The position numbers and the translations under genes were made by a program. From Plotosus lineatus (Eukaryota > Chordata > Actinopteri > Siluriformes > Plotosidae): a DNA stretch of 64,000 nt. Where the stretch lies: the NCBI GenBank assembly GCA_024760905.1, contig CM045734.1, positions 37,945,064 to 38,009,063 on the forward strand. Direction: 5' to 3'. Under the pieces are notes generated by a model, which was not told the DNA's origin, searched no databases, and saw only the letters and a program-made list of their open reading frames with translations. Each line of letters begins with the position of its first letter. Positions within the stretch are counted from its first letter, which is position 1. Below, one piece after another: positions 44,025 to 55,239 of this stretch.

Positions 44025-44787
44025 CAGCCATCCCTTGAATATCGTGGATAATGTAGACTTGACCTGGCCGCGATATTCGAAAAACCGCGAAGTACGATCA
44101 CCCCTCTCATTTCTACCATGTTGTCTCATTTCTATATGTTTTCGTGTCTATACAATATCAAGAAGTGTATATTAAATGTTACACAGTTATATGCATATGT
44201 AAATACTGTAATGTATTAATATTTAAATAGAATTTATATATAAATACTTTAAGTACTGTACTCACCTCTGACAATAGCTTTTCTCCGCTTGATCTTTATC
44301 TTAGTCTTTTTTTATGTAACGCAAGGTAGATTCATTTATGCCGTAATGGCGTGCTACATGGGCATACGTATTGCCCGCCGTCAGCATATCTAGCAACTTC
44401 ACTTTTTGGGTCACTGTCATCATATTTCGCTTTTTCTTGGGCTCATCGGATGCCTTAGATGGTGCAGGACGTTCACAAACACTCTAAGATCACAAAATCA
44501 CAAAAATTCCCGCGGGAATGTGCAAGGCTACAACGTCACGCGTCTAAGCCAATCAGCTTGCAAGATTGAGTTGAGTGGGTGGTCCCTGCCTGAACTGGGT
44601 AGGAGGGGCACTTCAGTCTGTCGTTTGTAAACAATGGAGGCAGCCTGTCTTGGGTCTCTGCCTTCCGCTTGCGTACATGTGCGTTTCAGCGCGAATTTTG
44701 AATTTTTTATGAATATATATTTTTTTACATTATTTTTTATTCAAATGCCACGATGCACCAAGACTGCGAAGTAGCAAGGGATGAGTG
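44025..44787 (-). mobile_element. Tigger/pogo-type element with transposase start
   Basis: Inverted ends CAGCCATCCCTTGAATATCG and the complement of GTAGCAAGGGATGAGTGTG, next to TA repeats. Shares GGAGGGGCAC..TTCAGTCTG..TTGTAAACAATGGA (44594-44637) with the element at 12319. Internally deleted: only the DNA-binding start of the transposase remains. Confidence 0.75.
44294..44466 (-). pseudogene. CENP-B/Tigger transposase N-terminal HTH
   Basis: Minus strand: APSKASDEPKKKRNMM, then TVTQKVKLLDMLTAGNTYAH, VARHYGINESTLRYIKKD and TAG. This is the first helix-turn-helix of the CENP-B N-terminal domain used by pogo/Tigger transposases to bind their ends. It stops right after the HTH; no DDE domain follows. 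Confidence 0.8.
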
Positions 44788-44799
44788 TGTGTGTATGTA

Positions 44800-44830
<31 letters not shown>

Positions 44831-44915
44831 GTATGGATATATATATATATATATGTATGGATATATATATATATATATATGTGACGACCCCTGAAGGAAA
44901 CAGCCGAAAGGAAAA

Positions 44916-44972
<57 letters not shown>
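44788..44972. repeat. Compound TG/AT microsatellite with captured RTE tail
   Basis: TGTG and AT repeats, two GTATGGAT interruptions and a longer AT run (44919-44965). Between the AT runs, GACGACCCCTGAAGG and CAGCCGAAAGGAAAAG (44882-44918) match the RTE 3' end on the plus strand. Confidence 0.85.
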
Positions 44973-44975
<3 letters not shown>

Positions 44976-45214
44976 TTTCCTTTCAGCTTTTCCCCTTTTT
45001 CAGGGTTCGCCACAGTGAATCATCTGATTCGAACATTTGATTTGGCATAGATTTTTACGTCGGATGCCCTTCCTGACACAACCCTTTGGGAAGGGGCAGA
45101 AACACACTGACTGCTTTGCAACTACTCTTTATGAAAGTCAGCAATGGTTCTTTTACATGAACGTCTCACCATAGACAATGAGAGACATGGCCCGCTTTTG
45201 ATAACCCAGTTAGC
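44973..45214 (-). mobile_element. SINE B1, 5'-truncated
   Basis: RTE-like 3' end, RTE 5'-UTR-like block and B body on the minus strand, ending at GATAACCCAGTTAGCTA; the tRNA-like head is absent. Confidence 0.85.
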
Positions 45215-45219
45215 TATAT

Positions 45220-45825
45220 ATTATATTTTATAATAATTTAATTATACTGTGTATATATAAATAATGTGTATAATTTCCTGGTGTTAAGGTTTTTTCATGT
45301 TTAAATTTTGATGATGTTTATTATTAGAACTGTATGAAATATACTGATAACAGTTAGAGAGAGGGAGCAAAATTTTGCTTTTTGCAAACTGTGGCAACCT
45401 CGACATGTTTGTACCTTTCCTTTCACTGTGGAATTGAGTGCAGGTGCTGCTTCATTCCCTGTCTCTCACAGACACCAACAAATATTTGATCAGATTTACT
45501 CTACACTAGCCCCAAATTTGTCTAATCCACTAGCCATGTGGGTGGGACATGGAAACAGACTACAGAAGATTAGATTGTTTGTACTTGAAGTGTCATCCAC
45601 ATTTCAATAAATCCAATCCATTAACACCATGGGTGGGGCACAGACTCAAGATCAGGATCAGACAAGTATGTGCTGATTTAAAAAAAAAAAAAAAAGAAAA
45701 AAAAATTTAATTTAAATTTTTTCATTGTATGTGCTTAAACAACAAAATTTTTCTCACGTTCATCATTTGTTCAACACTGAAAGAAATTACAGTACTGATT
45801 CTGATCATCGGGATAAATGTTTGTA
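45220..45825. other. No gene seen
   Basis: AT-rich; nothing recognisable. Confidence 0.4.
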
Positions 45826-45985
45826 TTTACAGCATTTGGCAGATGTTCTTATAATTTAAATTTTTATACAAGAACAATTGAGGATTAAGGGTTCTGCTCA
45901 AGGGTCCAACAGTGGTGATAGTGGGGAATGAACCGCTGACCTTCGGAGCAGTAACCCATCATTTTAACCACTATCCATGTTGTTG
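45826..45985 (-). mobile_element. SINE D copy
   Basis: Minus strand. Head near 45930-45980 (complement of GAATGAACCGCTGACC), then CAAGGGTCCAACAGTGGTGA, and the 3' part ATTTGGCAGATGTTCTTATA at 45834-45853. Confidence 0.75.
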
Positions 45986-46259
45986 TTGATTATCAGCAAC
46001 ACCCCCCCCCACACACACACACACTTTTTAATTTCAATCCGAGTCCGAATCATATGATGCTGTTCTGTCTCTTTTGTATATAGTAAAATCAAAAGTAAAT
46101 CATACACATGCTGTTATTGAAAAATAGTCAACACAATGATTGATCCTGATACTGGTAAAATCACTGCAGCCAAATAATAAAAGTACTTCTGACAGTTTTT
46201 ATTTCACATTTTGCCTTCGTCTACATTTGTACTAGATGTTTGCAAATTCTTTATTACAG

Positions 46260-46309
46260 AAACTGCAAATGGAAAATGCCAATCTGAAAATGCAGTATGA
46301 AGAACTGAG
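46260..46309 (+). CDS. Coding exon of unidentified coiled-coil protein
   Basis: Fifty bases between acceptor TTCTTTATTACAG and donor GTAACA encode KLQMENANLKMQYEELR (last codon split, phase 2). The heptad pattern is typical of a coiled coil. The phase fits the next exon at 49675 exactly, giving Arg across the junction. Other exons must lie outside the parts I could recognise. I cannot name the gene. Confidence 0.6.
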
Positions 46310-46609
46310 GTAACAGAACTTTAAATTGCATTCCTCAAAACCTCTCAGTTTATGTTATAAAGGACTCCTCTTAGAAGAGTCATTCAGATCCTTCCTGTAT
46401 ACCACCACTATCTGCCTCTGTATTCAGATGTCAGTATGTGCCAAGGAGAAGAGGTTTGAGGTATTCAGGTGTCAGAGGAGGCCAAGAAGGAGAAGTTTGA
46501 GGAGAGGAGAGTCAACATGCTCAAGGCTTGTGTTTTTCTTGTACAGAGTACAATGAACAATAAGAGTTAGATCCTAAGGGACCATCCATATACAGTACAT
46601 TTAAATCTG

Positions 46610-46935
46610 ACTCGATCACAACTTAATCCTATTAGGGTCGTGGTGAGGCTGGAGCCTATCTCAGCCGACACTGTGCAAAGATGGGGTATATGCTAAACAT
46701 TTTGCCAGATCATTACTAACAGACATAAAAACATTAACATTCACACCCACATCTGGGGCAATTTGGAACAGCCAGGTAGCCTAATGTGCATGTCTTTGGA
46801 CTGTTTGAGGAAACCTCTACAAGCACTGTGGGAACATGCAACCATCACACAGAAACGCCCTCGCCAAGCCTTGGACTTAAACCCAGGACCTTTCTTCTTT
46901 TAAGCAGATGTGCTAACCACTACAGCACCAAGCCA
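46610..46935 (-). mobile_element. SINE A copy, in intron of the coiled-coil gene
   Basis: L2-like tail (GTCGTGGTGAGGCTGGAGCC) near 46637, body near 46740-46830 and tRNA-like head near 46885-46932, all on the minus strand. Confidence 0.8.
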
Positions 46936-47235
46936 TCCATGTTTAATCTTGATTTTGATAATGAAATAAAAACCTAATTTTATTTGGCATTTATGCTTTC
47001 TGTAGTTTGTACTAAAACAATTATTTGCCTCAAGGTTGGGAGATCACTGAATAATACCCCTATGCTCCATTTCAGGTACAGTTTCTTTAGTAGTAAGTGT
47101 ATACATACTGGTACATCATGTTATGTTGTAGGTAATGATAAACAAACTGACACAATTTTGACATTCTATGATTTAGGCAAAATGCAACATATAGAGAGTA
47201 CCATTACTTCTAATACAAGAGACTATTAAATATTC

Positions 47236-47560
47236 AAAATCCAACTATCAACCTGGAGATTGTAAGTTCAAATCCAGGTTGATACCACAGTCATCCCTGA
47301 CCAGGAGTCCATGGGAACTAATTGACTGAGCTCTCACAGGATGGAGGGATGGCATATGCTCACTTTCCTGTCACTCACTGCGATCACCAGCCAATCTAAG
47401 GTGTCTGTGCACTCATTCGTACGAGAGGGCAGATAGCACTTTCCCTTCGATTGTGTTAGGCAGCCCCCAAATACGCATGCACAGCATTTCGAAAAAAGGC
47501 TGGAGACTACTGGGGGCTGTGTGATAAGGAAGCCTATACACAACGTCTAGCTACACACGG
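47236..47560 (+). mobile_element. SINE E (tRNA-headed, different body)
   Basis: AGATTGTAAGTTCAAATCC looks like a tRNA B-box region. The body (GGCATATGCTCACTTTCCTG, GCGATCACCAGCCAATC, CGTACGAGAGGGCAGATAGC) differs from A-D. Only one copy seen in this window. Confidence 0.5.
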
Positions 47561-48345
47561 GCTGCCTGCTAGCATTCACAAAAAATTTTTATGCATACAC
47601 AAAAAATTTCTAGAAATGGCACAACCATGCTTGGGAAATTTTCAAACAAAATCAAAATGAACATCTGCGTATTGTATCAAATGCCAAAGATTGTCAATAA
47701 ACTGGCATAGGATGGGCCAAGTCGTTGTAGTGTGAAGGCTACTTAATATTAATGTGAATCAGGACAGATCTACTGTCTGAATTTTCATTGATTTGTCTAT
47801 ATATTTGTGCTTGTATATATTTGTATATATATTTCCAGGTGATTTTTCTGTCTGAGGGCTTCAACTCGCAAGTCTGCTGCAATCAGGATGTGAAGAAAGC
47901 TCTTGATGTTCTAATGTGGAGATTTAGGTATTCTCACTGAGTGCCGAAGCTGCAATAAAGTGATCTGACTGCAAATAGCATTTGTCCATCCTCCAGTCAG
48001 GTTACCATAGAAGCGGAGTTGACATGAATAAAATTTGAAGTGACATTTCGGTCCAGCTTCAGCGAAAAACAGCTCAATAACATAAGAAGCTTTAAGTATT
48101 TCTATGTGTTGTTCCTGAAATAGTCCCAATGGATTATCCTTTTATTGTGAACTCTGTATCACTTTAATGAATCACATTTTAATTTTTACATTTCTAAGCA
48201 TTATAGTTTGAGATGATTTGTACATGAACATGTGTGGATATCAAATTTAAGAGCCCTCAAATAACTTTTTATGTAGCTTAATTGTATAAATTAAATGGTC
48301 AGTTCATGACCTGAATGCACTTTCATAGCTAGAGGGCATTGAGCA
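47561..48345. other. No gene seen
   Basis: An open minus frame (47911-48129) has no domain. The less AT-rich part 47860-48110 could be conserved non-coding. Confidence 0.3.
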
Positions 48346-48349
48346 GTTG

Positions 48350-48645
48350 GCAACATTGGCTCAGTGGGTAATGCCCTGGTTGGGGGTTCAAGTACTACTA
48401 CTCCACTACTACCAATCTTCCAATGTTGAGCCCTTTGTTTAAGGGCCTTAACACTCAGTTTTTACATTTACAGCATTTGGCAGATGATCTTATCCTTACA
48501 ATTATTACTTTTTATACATTTGAGCGATTGAGGGTTAAGGGCCTTGCACCAGGGCCCAACAGTGGTGATAGTGGGGATTGAAACACTGACCTTCAGATCA
48601 GTAATGCAGCACATTAAACACTAAGCCACCAGTGCCCTACTGGGG
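48350..48645. mobile_element. Two SINE D copies, tail to tail
   Basis: 48350-48465 reads forwards (TTGGCTCAGTGGGTAATGCC ... GGGCCTTAACACTCAG). 48466-48640 reads backwards (CAGCATTTGGCAGATGATCT ... GGGCCCAACAGTGGTG ... AAACACTAAGCCACCAG). They form an inverted pair. Confidence 0.7.
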
Positions 48646-48649
48646 GATG

Positions 48650-49674
48650 AAGTATATGGTTGGCATTTCCACTTAAGCCTTATCCACTCAGAAGAATATT
48701 TTTATCCCATGGTAATGGACCAGTCAGATTTCTGATGTTCCTGCTTTCCTGTGTAATATCCAAACAGTACCGACCTTGCAAACTTGGGGAAAATCACAGT
48801 GTTGGTTCAAATAATAAAAATTCTGTCAGAGAAAAATGTAAAAAAAAATGCTCCATTGATATTTGTATTGCATTGAAACCTTGTATTATTTTCGATAAAG
48901 AAATATTTTTCAAATAGGTTAATTTATGACCAGTACAGCATGACATTTTCTCAGAAGCTTTAGTATTTACTGTACCCTGGATTTCTTCCCACTTACAAGA
49001 TCGCCCAGCTCTATGTCATTGATTGAGTAGAAGCTGCAGCCATAGGCATAGCACCACAGATGAAGGATCGGGGAGCCGGCTCACTGACCTCACACCAGAT
49101 CTTCCAACAGTGAACCCACTCAGGCAAAACACCCATATCCTTCTCAGTTTAGTCCCCCAAAAATTTGGCCAATGTGAGCCAGGTAGCACATCACAGCATC
49201 TGTACAACAGAGGCTAAAGTGATACAGTATAGTTAATCAGCTCAGCATCCCACCTCTAAGTGCCTGTTATTGGGGCCTCTGATTCAATAAAGTCCGGGAT
49301 TATGGCACTTTGCTCTCACATAATTTCATTTGGTTACACCTCGCAAAAGCAGAGCCGCATCTCCTCTCCCTGCTGACAGGTTGACGATCAGCAGAAACAA
49401 GACGAGAAATGAGCTGAAATCTATAAAAAGAACACAATGATGAAACCATCTTGGCAGTCAAAGCTGTCATTTTGACATGTCTGACATGTTACATTACGGA
49501 ATTTGATTGTTTGTTAGTAGTTGGCTGAGATAAATTTCTCCTCACTCCCTGCAGAGTACAGGCTGTCATCATAAAGTCACTCTCGGGTAAATGAAATTAT
49601 CTTTTATTTTCCAGCCATAATGTATCTTTATTACTGGCAAATAAAGAGCTAATTACACATTTGTTTGTGCCCAG
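48650..49674. promoter_or_regulatory. Intron sequence next to exon 49675, possibly conserved
   Basis: Nothing repeat-like from about 49300 to the exon. The run before the acceptor (AGCTAATTACACATTTGTTT) and the blocks at 49440-49620 have the even composition of conserved non-coding DNA. Unproven. Confidence 0.25.
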
Positions 49675-49783
49675 ATCACTGCTGTGCTCCCAGGACCCTG
49701 CTGGGGAGGTGAAGATCACTTGGACAGAATTTGCACAGCTTGTAGAAAGGGATGTGAGACAAAAGCTGCACAGAAACAATAAG
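49675..49783 (+). CDS. Coding exon of unidentified coiled-coil protein, next exon
   Basis: Acceptor TTTGTTTGTGCCCAG and donor GTAAAC frame 109 nt encoding (R)SLLCSQDPAGEVKITW, then TEFAQLVERDVRQKLHRNNK, with no stop in this frame. Starts in phase 2 as required by the exon ending at 46309 and ends in phase 0. The 3.4-kb intron between holds SINEs A, E and D. No family recognised; the gene continues outside or in exons I could not see. Confidence 0.62.
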
Positions 49784-50057
49784 GTAAACTATGTGAGGAC
49801 TCAAACACATTGAGGCATGTGTATCAAAAAATAATCAGTGATAAGAGGGTGTGAGGTGATTTGACGAGAAGAATTCCTGTCACTACCATAAATTTTATTT
49901 TAGTAAACCCCAAATTGTTTCATTCCTTTGATACCAGTCATAAAAGTACAGTACTTCGAGAGTACAAATGACCTCCAAGCCCATCAATCCAACACATAAG
50001 CCAAAATGTCAAAAATCATGCTGTAACTTTATAGTAACTTTAATACCGTGCTAAAGA

Positions 50058-50412
50058 GATGAGAGATTTCCTTTTGGCTTTTTCCCTTTATCCGGGGTCA
50101 CCACAGCGAATAATTGACATGTTTGATTTGGCATAGGTTTTTACGTCGCATGCCCTTCCTGACATAACCCTTTAGCAAGGGACAGAAACACACTGATGGT
50201 TTTGCAGCTACTCTTTATGAAAGTCAGCAATGGTTCTTTTACATGAACCTCTCACCATAGACAGTGAGAGACATGGCCGGCCTTTGATAACCCAGTTATC
50301 TGCACTGCAGGGGGGGTGGGGCAGTGACAACCTTGTGGAGAGTGGGACTCGAACCCCCAACCTTAGGATCAGCGATTCAGCGCCCTATACCACTAGACCA
50401 CCACTGCCCCAG
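50058..50412 (-). mobile_element. SINE B1, full length with target duplication
   Basis: Minus strand: RTE-like end (TTTTGGCTTTTTCCC, CACCACAGCGAATAATTG), RTE 5'-UTR-like TTTTTACGTCGCATGCCCTT, body, and head ending CCACTGCCCC. TACCGTGCTAAAGA (50044-50057) and TACCGTACTAAAGA (50413-50426), one mismatch. Confidence 0.92.
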
Positions 50413-50429
50413 TACCGTACTAAAGAATC

Positions 50430-51059
50430 GATTCAAAATTTCTGATATCCAGGATTCCATCTGGGTCATCTTCAAAACTGAAACTAGTCTTTCTTGTCTA
50501 AAGTCACACCAATCGTAGAAATTTCATGAAAATCTGCATGAAAAATTTAGCAAATATCTTACAACGATAATCGTTAAAAAATAATAATTAAATGCTGTAT
50601 TTGAAATTTTATCATCTGAATTACAAATTTCAGTATAATCCACAAAAAAGAACTGCTAGATAAGCATAACCTCCTTGGGAAAGGGTCATTGTGTTATAAT
50701 ATTTGAAACAAGTTAGTCCTCTTAGCACGTATATTATAGAGTGGTCTTAATAACCTCTCGTTCTTTTCTTTTTCTTGAATTTAAAGCAAGGAGAAAAAAC
50801 CACCAACCAACCAAAAAAAAACAAACAAAAAACCCCAACAACAATTGATATAACAAAAAAGGAAAAAAGCAAGAGTAAAAGCCTTACTAAAAAGCTAAAA
50901 GAAAGTGTGTTTGGCAGTGTCATTATGCTTAAAAAATAGAATTATGTAAAAATAATCCTAATGGTAATTTGCTATTCATGTATTTCCATGTAATGTAAAA
51001 CTTTAATTATTCTAATAACAGTCTGTTACAGAGCATAGTTTTCTTGTTTCTGTGTGGAA
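50430..51059. other. No gene seen
   Basis: AT-rich with A-rich runs at 50790-50850; nothing recognisable. Confidence 0.4.
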
Positions 51060-51547
51060 TACAGGGATCCCTCACTACTTCGCACTTCAATTCATGCAGC
51101 TTCAGTGCATCATGGTTTTTAAAAATAAATAAATAAATATTAATTGAATTAAAAAATAAGGAATTTAAGTAAAAGTTAAGGAAAATGCCACAAAAACAGG
51201 GCAAATTATGCCAAAAAAAAACCAACCCCTAAACAAACAAAAAAAACCAACCCAAAATCTTCCATCAAAACTAGTTACATTGTTTTGAGGTGCGCCACTG
51301 TGTGTGCACGTGCATCTGCGTGCGTTATGTATGTGTGTTATCTTCTGTTCATGCAGTACCATTTGTATGTGTGTGTACACTCATGCCTCAGTTTAACGGA
51401 CTCATAGGGGGGAACACTGGTCCGAAGTACCCGATTGTCCGACCTTTCTGATTCCATATATTTCAACGATTACTTTTACTTAAGCACACTATGTCATCTG
51501 CAAATGTAAATACTGTACCTATACTCTGTAAATGTACACCATAAGAT

Positions 51548-51614
51548 CAGGGGTCGGGAACCTTTTTGACTAAGAGAGCCAAAAAAAAAAGATATTTTTA
51601 AAATCTAATCCTCT

Positions 51615-51675
<61 letters not shown>

Positions 51676-51850
51676 AATATATATCAGGGGTCGGAAACCT
51701 ATGGCTCGCGAGCCAGATGTGGCTATTTTGATGACTGTATCTGGCTCTCAGATAAATCAGGTGACCTTTCTTAACAGAATAACGAATACATAATTTCACT
51801 GTCATTTAAGTAAAAATACAAAAAAGCCATGAAATAAAACCAAAACAGAT
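51548..51850. mobile_element. hAT end fragments, two in a row
   Basis: CAGGGGTCGGGAACCTTTTT (51548) and CAGGGGTCGGAAACCTATGG (51685) are both hAT terminal sequences of the kind at 29226 and 30555. They are in the same orientation and separated by an AT microsatellite (51615-51672). The opposite ends are not seen. Confidence 0.65.
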
Positions 51851-51852
51851 GA

Positions 51853-52317
51853 ATAAATCTCACGCATTTAAATCTATACATCTATTTTCAATGCCACGTC
51901 ACTGTGGCGTGCAACAGAGAGCCAATTCTTTCTGTACTCCAGTATGCGGGCAGGTCCGATACCTTCAAACTCTAATTTTATTGGATTATAACAACAGACA
52001 CAAACTGCGTGAGTTGTTTTTGCGTGAAGAGATAAATTTCCCTCGTTTTGATCAGCTCATTTCCACGAAGTCAAGCACAGCTGGCAAGCAAACACAAACG
52101 GACAGACATGGAAAAACTTCAACCCACAGAGCAGCCGATTTCCAAAACTTGGGACGTGCTTCCTGTCACAAAAACACTGCAGATTGTGTGAGTCCAATAA
52201 AATTAGAGTTTCAAGGTATCGGACCCGCCCACATGCAGAAAGGATTGGCTCTCCGCTTCACGCCACAGTGACATGGAATTGAAAATAGATGAATAGATTT
52301 AAATGCGCGAGATTTTT
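51853..52317. mobile_element. Fold-back element, ~125-bp inverted arms
   Basis: Left arm about 51853-51985 and right arm about 52192-52317 are long inverted repeats: AATCT(C)..CGCATTTAAATCTAT at the outer end, GTCACTGTGGCGTG inside, and CTAATTTTATTGGA at the inner end. The loop is about 205 bp and non-coding. Structure fits a fold-back or MITE-type DNA element. Confidence 0.8.
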
Positions 52318-52649
52318 TCAAGCCAGTCTGGTCATCTGGCGGTCACTTTCGGAAACAACGGAACGCGTCCGGACGATCCGGACTACTCGGACGCTACAGA
52401 TTTTGTCCGTTGCATCCGAAATCCGTTAAAGTGAAGTCCATAAAACCGAGGCATGAGTGTATTTATATTTTATTTTCTGTGTTTTTTTTTTAATGTTTAA
52501 ATGTTCTTATAAGCATTTATTGCATTGAATATGTATTTATGGATATTATATACACATATACATGTACGTATACATCAGTTGGGGGCGGATTTCAATGGTC
52601 GAGTGGGGATCTTGGTACCAATTAACCGCGGAAGTGAGGGATCCCTGTA

Positions 52650-53522
52650 TACTAAAACTGTGCCACTGAGCTCACCTTACCTGCATCTGTACTATTTGTA
52701 ATATGTGAGGGGAAAAAGTGATTTTTATAGTTCTCCACCTGCTGGATGTTCAGTGGCTCAGAGATGTTCCGTCTCTGGAATAAAGCAGCATCATCCACCT
52801 TGCCTTTGGCAAGTGATTCTTTTATACCATATATTGCTGTGAGGACCGTTTTCCACTGTGCTGCTTCAGTTGCACTGGTGATAAGGTTTTTTTAACCGTC
52901 CAATCAGTGAGCTCCAAAAATGAACATCACAAATAAGCTCTGAAAGTGCACAAGCTTTTGGAGATGCAGATGTTGAGTGTCTGTTTGAGCATGAGTGTTT
53001 TCACACTTGCACCACCTGCATTCTAATTCTGAGTGTGTGCTTGGGGGAAAAGAGATCATTGCAAGCTTGTTTTCACACAAATGAATTCCTTCTGAGCTGT
53101 GGATTGATTAGGTAATCTGTTGTGTGTGAAATCTTTGCAAACGTTTGACACTGATTAGCAGTTTGGATGAAGCCTTTCTGTCAAAGCTGCTTGTTTTGAA
53201 ATTCCTTTATTGCCCTCAATTTGGCTAGAAGTCATCCTGGGGTATTTGCAGACACAACATGCTTTTCTGCACCACTGAAAAATCTGAAATGGGAAGAAAC
53301 ATCTCAGTACTTGCTGTCTGCAAAGAAACGCCAGAAAATGGTTTTCATGTGAACCAGACAGAATTCCTAAACTGAAAAACAACTTGGCCATCCGGCAAAT
53401 CCATAAATAATTAAACGACAAGGTCTTAGTGGGGTGTTTGAAATTTTAAATCTCTTGGGTCCATCGGATTTATTTTCCCTAGTACAGCGAGTTAGAAATG
53501 AGTTGAATACTGTATATAGATA
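52650..53522. other. No gene seen
   Basis: Repeat-poor stretch without supported exons. Confidence 0.35.
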
Positions 53523-53525
53523 GTA

Positions 53526-54301
53526 CAGTAAAACCTCCGCTGACGAACGCTTAAGCTCACGAACTTTTCGCCTCAAGAACATTAAATTTGCGAGCATATA
53601 GTCTCTGCTGACGAACTAGTTTTCGGCGGATGAATCAAACCACGCGGTCGAACAGCGCCACGGTGGCGGCCACGAGAAGCTGACGCACGCTCACGGCGTC
53701 ACAGTTCGTCACCCCCTTTCTTTGAGTGCGGAAGTGGTTTGTGTTTGATAGACATTTTGGACCATATTGAGTGTACTTTTGCTATTATGGGACCGAAAAA
53801 GACCCCACCACAAGCGGAGATCATTGAAAAACACGAACGAGGTGTGCGTTTGTGTGACTCAGCGTCCCAGTACCAGTACGCTAAGTCTACCCATCAAGGA
53901 AGCTATTAAGGGTGCGTGTGTGGCTAAGGGTGTTTCCAAACAGTAGGCGTTTCCAAACTCTCCTTCCAAACAGTAAGTCCCTCCCTCCCTCCCTCCTCCT
54001 CCCACTCCATTCCATCAAGCCATCAACTACCATCACAAAGGTAAATAAAACGACTTTATTATACAGTACAGTTTATTTCTTTAATTACAATACAATAGCA
54101 CATTTATTATACATAAAATAAGGTATATTTTTGTGTAGTTTTAAGGCTTATTTAGTAGAAAATTATGTTTTATGGGGACCTGGGAACGGATTATTCTCAT
54201 TTTAATGGTTTCTTATGGGAAATAAATGTTCGGAAGACGAACTTTTCGCCCTACACACACTTTCTGGGAACCAATTATGTTCGTGAGCTGAGGTATCACT
54301 G
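53526..54301 (+). mobile_element. Tigger-type element with transposase start
   Basis: CAGTAAAACCTCCGCTGACG (53526-53545) pairs with the complement of TCGTGAGCTGAGGTATCACTG (54281-54301); TA on both sides. Contains a short transposase remnant and little else; non-autonomous. Confidence 0.85.
53787..53909 (+). pseudogene. Tigger transposase N-terminal remnant, 40 residues
   Basis: MGPKKTPPQAEIIEKHERGV then RLCDSASQYQYAKST before a TAA. Matches the start of Tigger-type transposases, where the first HTH begins with IIEKHE.G.R. It is a different family from the HTH at 44294. Confidence 0.75.
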
Positions 54302-54309
54302 TAATTTGT

Positions 54310-54895
54310 GTTGCCATTTTGTGGTAATGCCCAGATAAACCTTTTTTAGTATATACTGTACGACATGGGTACAACACAGCTGACTCACAATTTATCATGA
54401 CAACTTGGAGCAAGTAATGTGATCACTTCATTCTTTAAAATGGAAGAATACACCACAAAAATTTCATTTCACTTTGTTTTAGTATAAGTTAAAACACCTT
54501 AAGGGAGCGCTTTTGAATGAGTATGGTAACCAGAACAGGTGACATTGGCGGCACAGAGCTGTTATCTGGCAACAACACGCAGAGCGCAACTGACCTGCTT
54601 TAGTATGGCGGTTAAAATTCGTAAGTATAAATTATAAATCCTCATTTTGGTATGGTCTTCTTGCGTTTCTGTAGTGTTTACTAAAACACCTATACAAAGT
54701 GCAGTTTACTTATGTTTTTTTTTTATTGGAGTTATTGAACAGACCAAAATAGATGCTGTTAGTGCTACAGAGATAGTAATTGTTCTGGGTGTTACCCTGC
54801 TTTTGCCCATGGTCAGCTGGACTAGGCTTCAGCTTCCCTGTGATATTTAACAGGATGAAGCAGTATAGACAATGGAATGGAACTTTTAGCTGTGT
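54310..54895. other. No gene seen
   Basis: Nothing recognisable; one CpG-containing patch near 54540-54610 has no gene structure. Confidence 0.35.
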
Positions 54896-54905
54896 GGATA
54901 AAATA

Positions 54906-55229
54906 TATAGTGCAATGGTGGCCTGTTGGTAAAGGTGCTGGATCACTGATCTTAAGGTTGGGGGTTCAAGCACCACTCTGTACAGGTTGCCATTTTCCTC
55001 CCCAGTGCAGCTAACTGGGTTATCAAAGGCCGGCCATGTCTCTCACTGTCTATGGTGAGAGGTTCATGTAAAAGAACCATTTCTGACTTTTGACAAGAGT
55101 AGCTGCATAGCCGTCAGCGTGTTTCTGCTCTGCGATGGCCTGGCGAGCTGTCCAGGGTGTATTCTGTACTCCACTCGGAGTGGGTTGGGATGGACGCCAG
55201 CCTCCCCGCGACCCTACAGAAAAATGAAC
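54906..55229 (+). mobile_element. SINE B2 with target duplication
   Basis: Head (GTGGCCTGTTGGTAAAGG, GGGGGTTCAAGC), B body, GTCAGCGTGTTTCTGC, then the L2-like tail TGCGATGGCCTGGCGAGC and CGCGACCCTACAGAAAAATG. GGATAAAATA flanks it at 54896-54905 and 55230-55239. Confidence 0.88.
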
Positions 55230-55239
55230 GGATAAAATA

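Larger units (their letters stand above)
51378..52459. mobile_element. Tigger-type element nested in 51062-52647
   Basis: CACTCATGCCTCAGTTTAAC with GGAC (51378-51401) pairs with the complement of ACCGAGGCATGAGTG (52445-52459), flanked by TA. It carries hAT end fragments and a fold-back element inside. No transposase ORF. Confidence 0.85.
51062..52647. mobile_element. Tigger-type element, outermost of a nest
   Basis: Ends CAGGGATCCCTCACTACTTC (51062-51081) and the complement of GCGGAAGTGAGGGATCCCTG (52628-52647), TA on both sides. Its left part is repeated at 62094-62430. A second Tigger-type element is inserted inside at 51378. Confidence 0.85.

Noticed and set aside
44741..45013. Open frames made of Tyr-Ile or Thr-His repeats
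   Set aside because: Translated AT and CA microsatellites, not proteins. The same holds for 18669-18872, 25169-25388 and 26560-26761.
51849..52271. 140-codon plus-strand open frame
   Set aside because: Reads through the fold-back element; the two arms translate as unrelated peptides, so no protein selection is visible.
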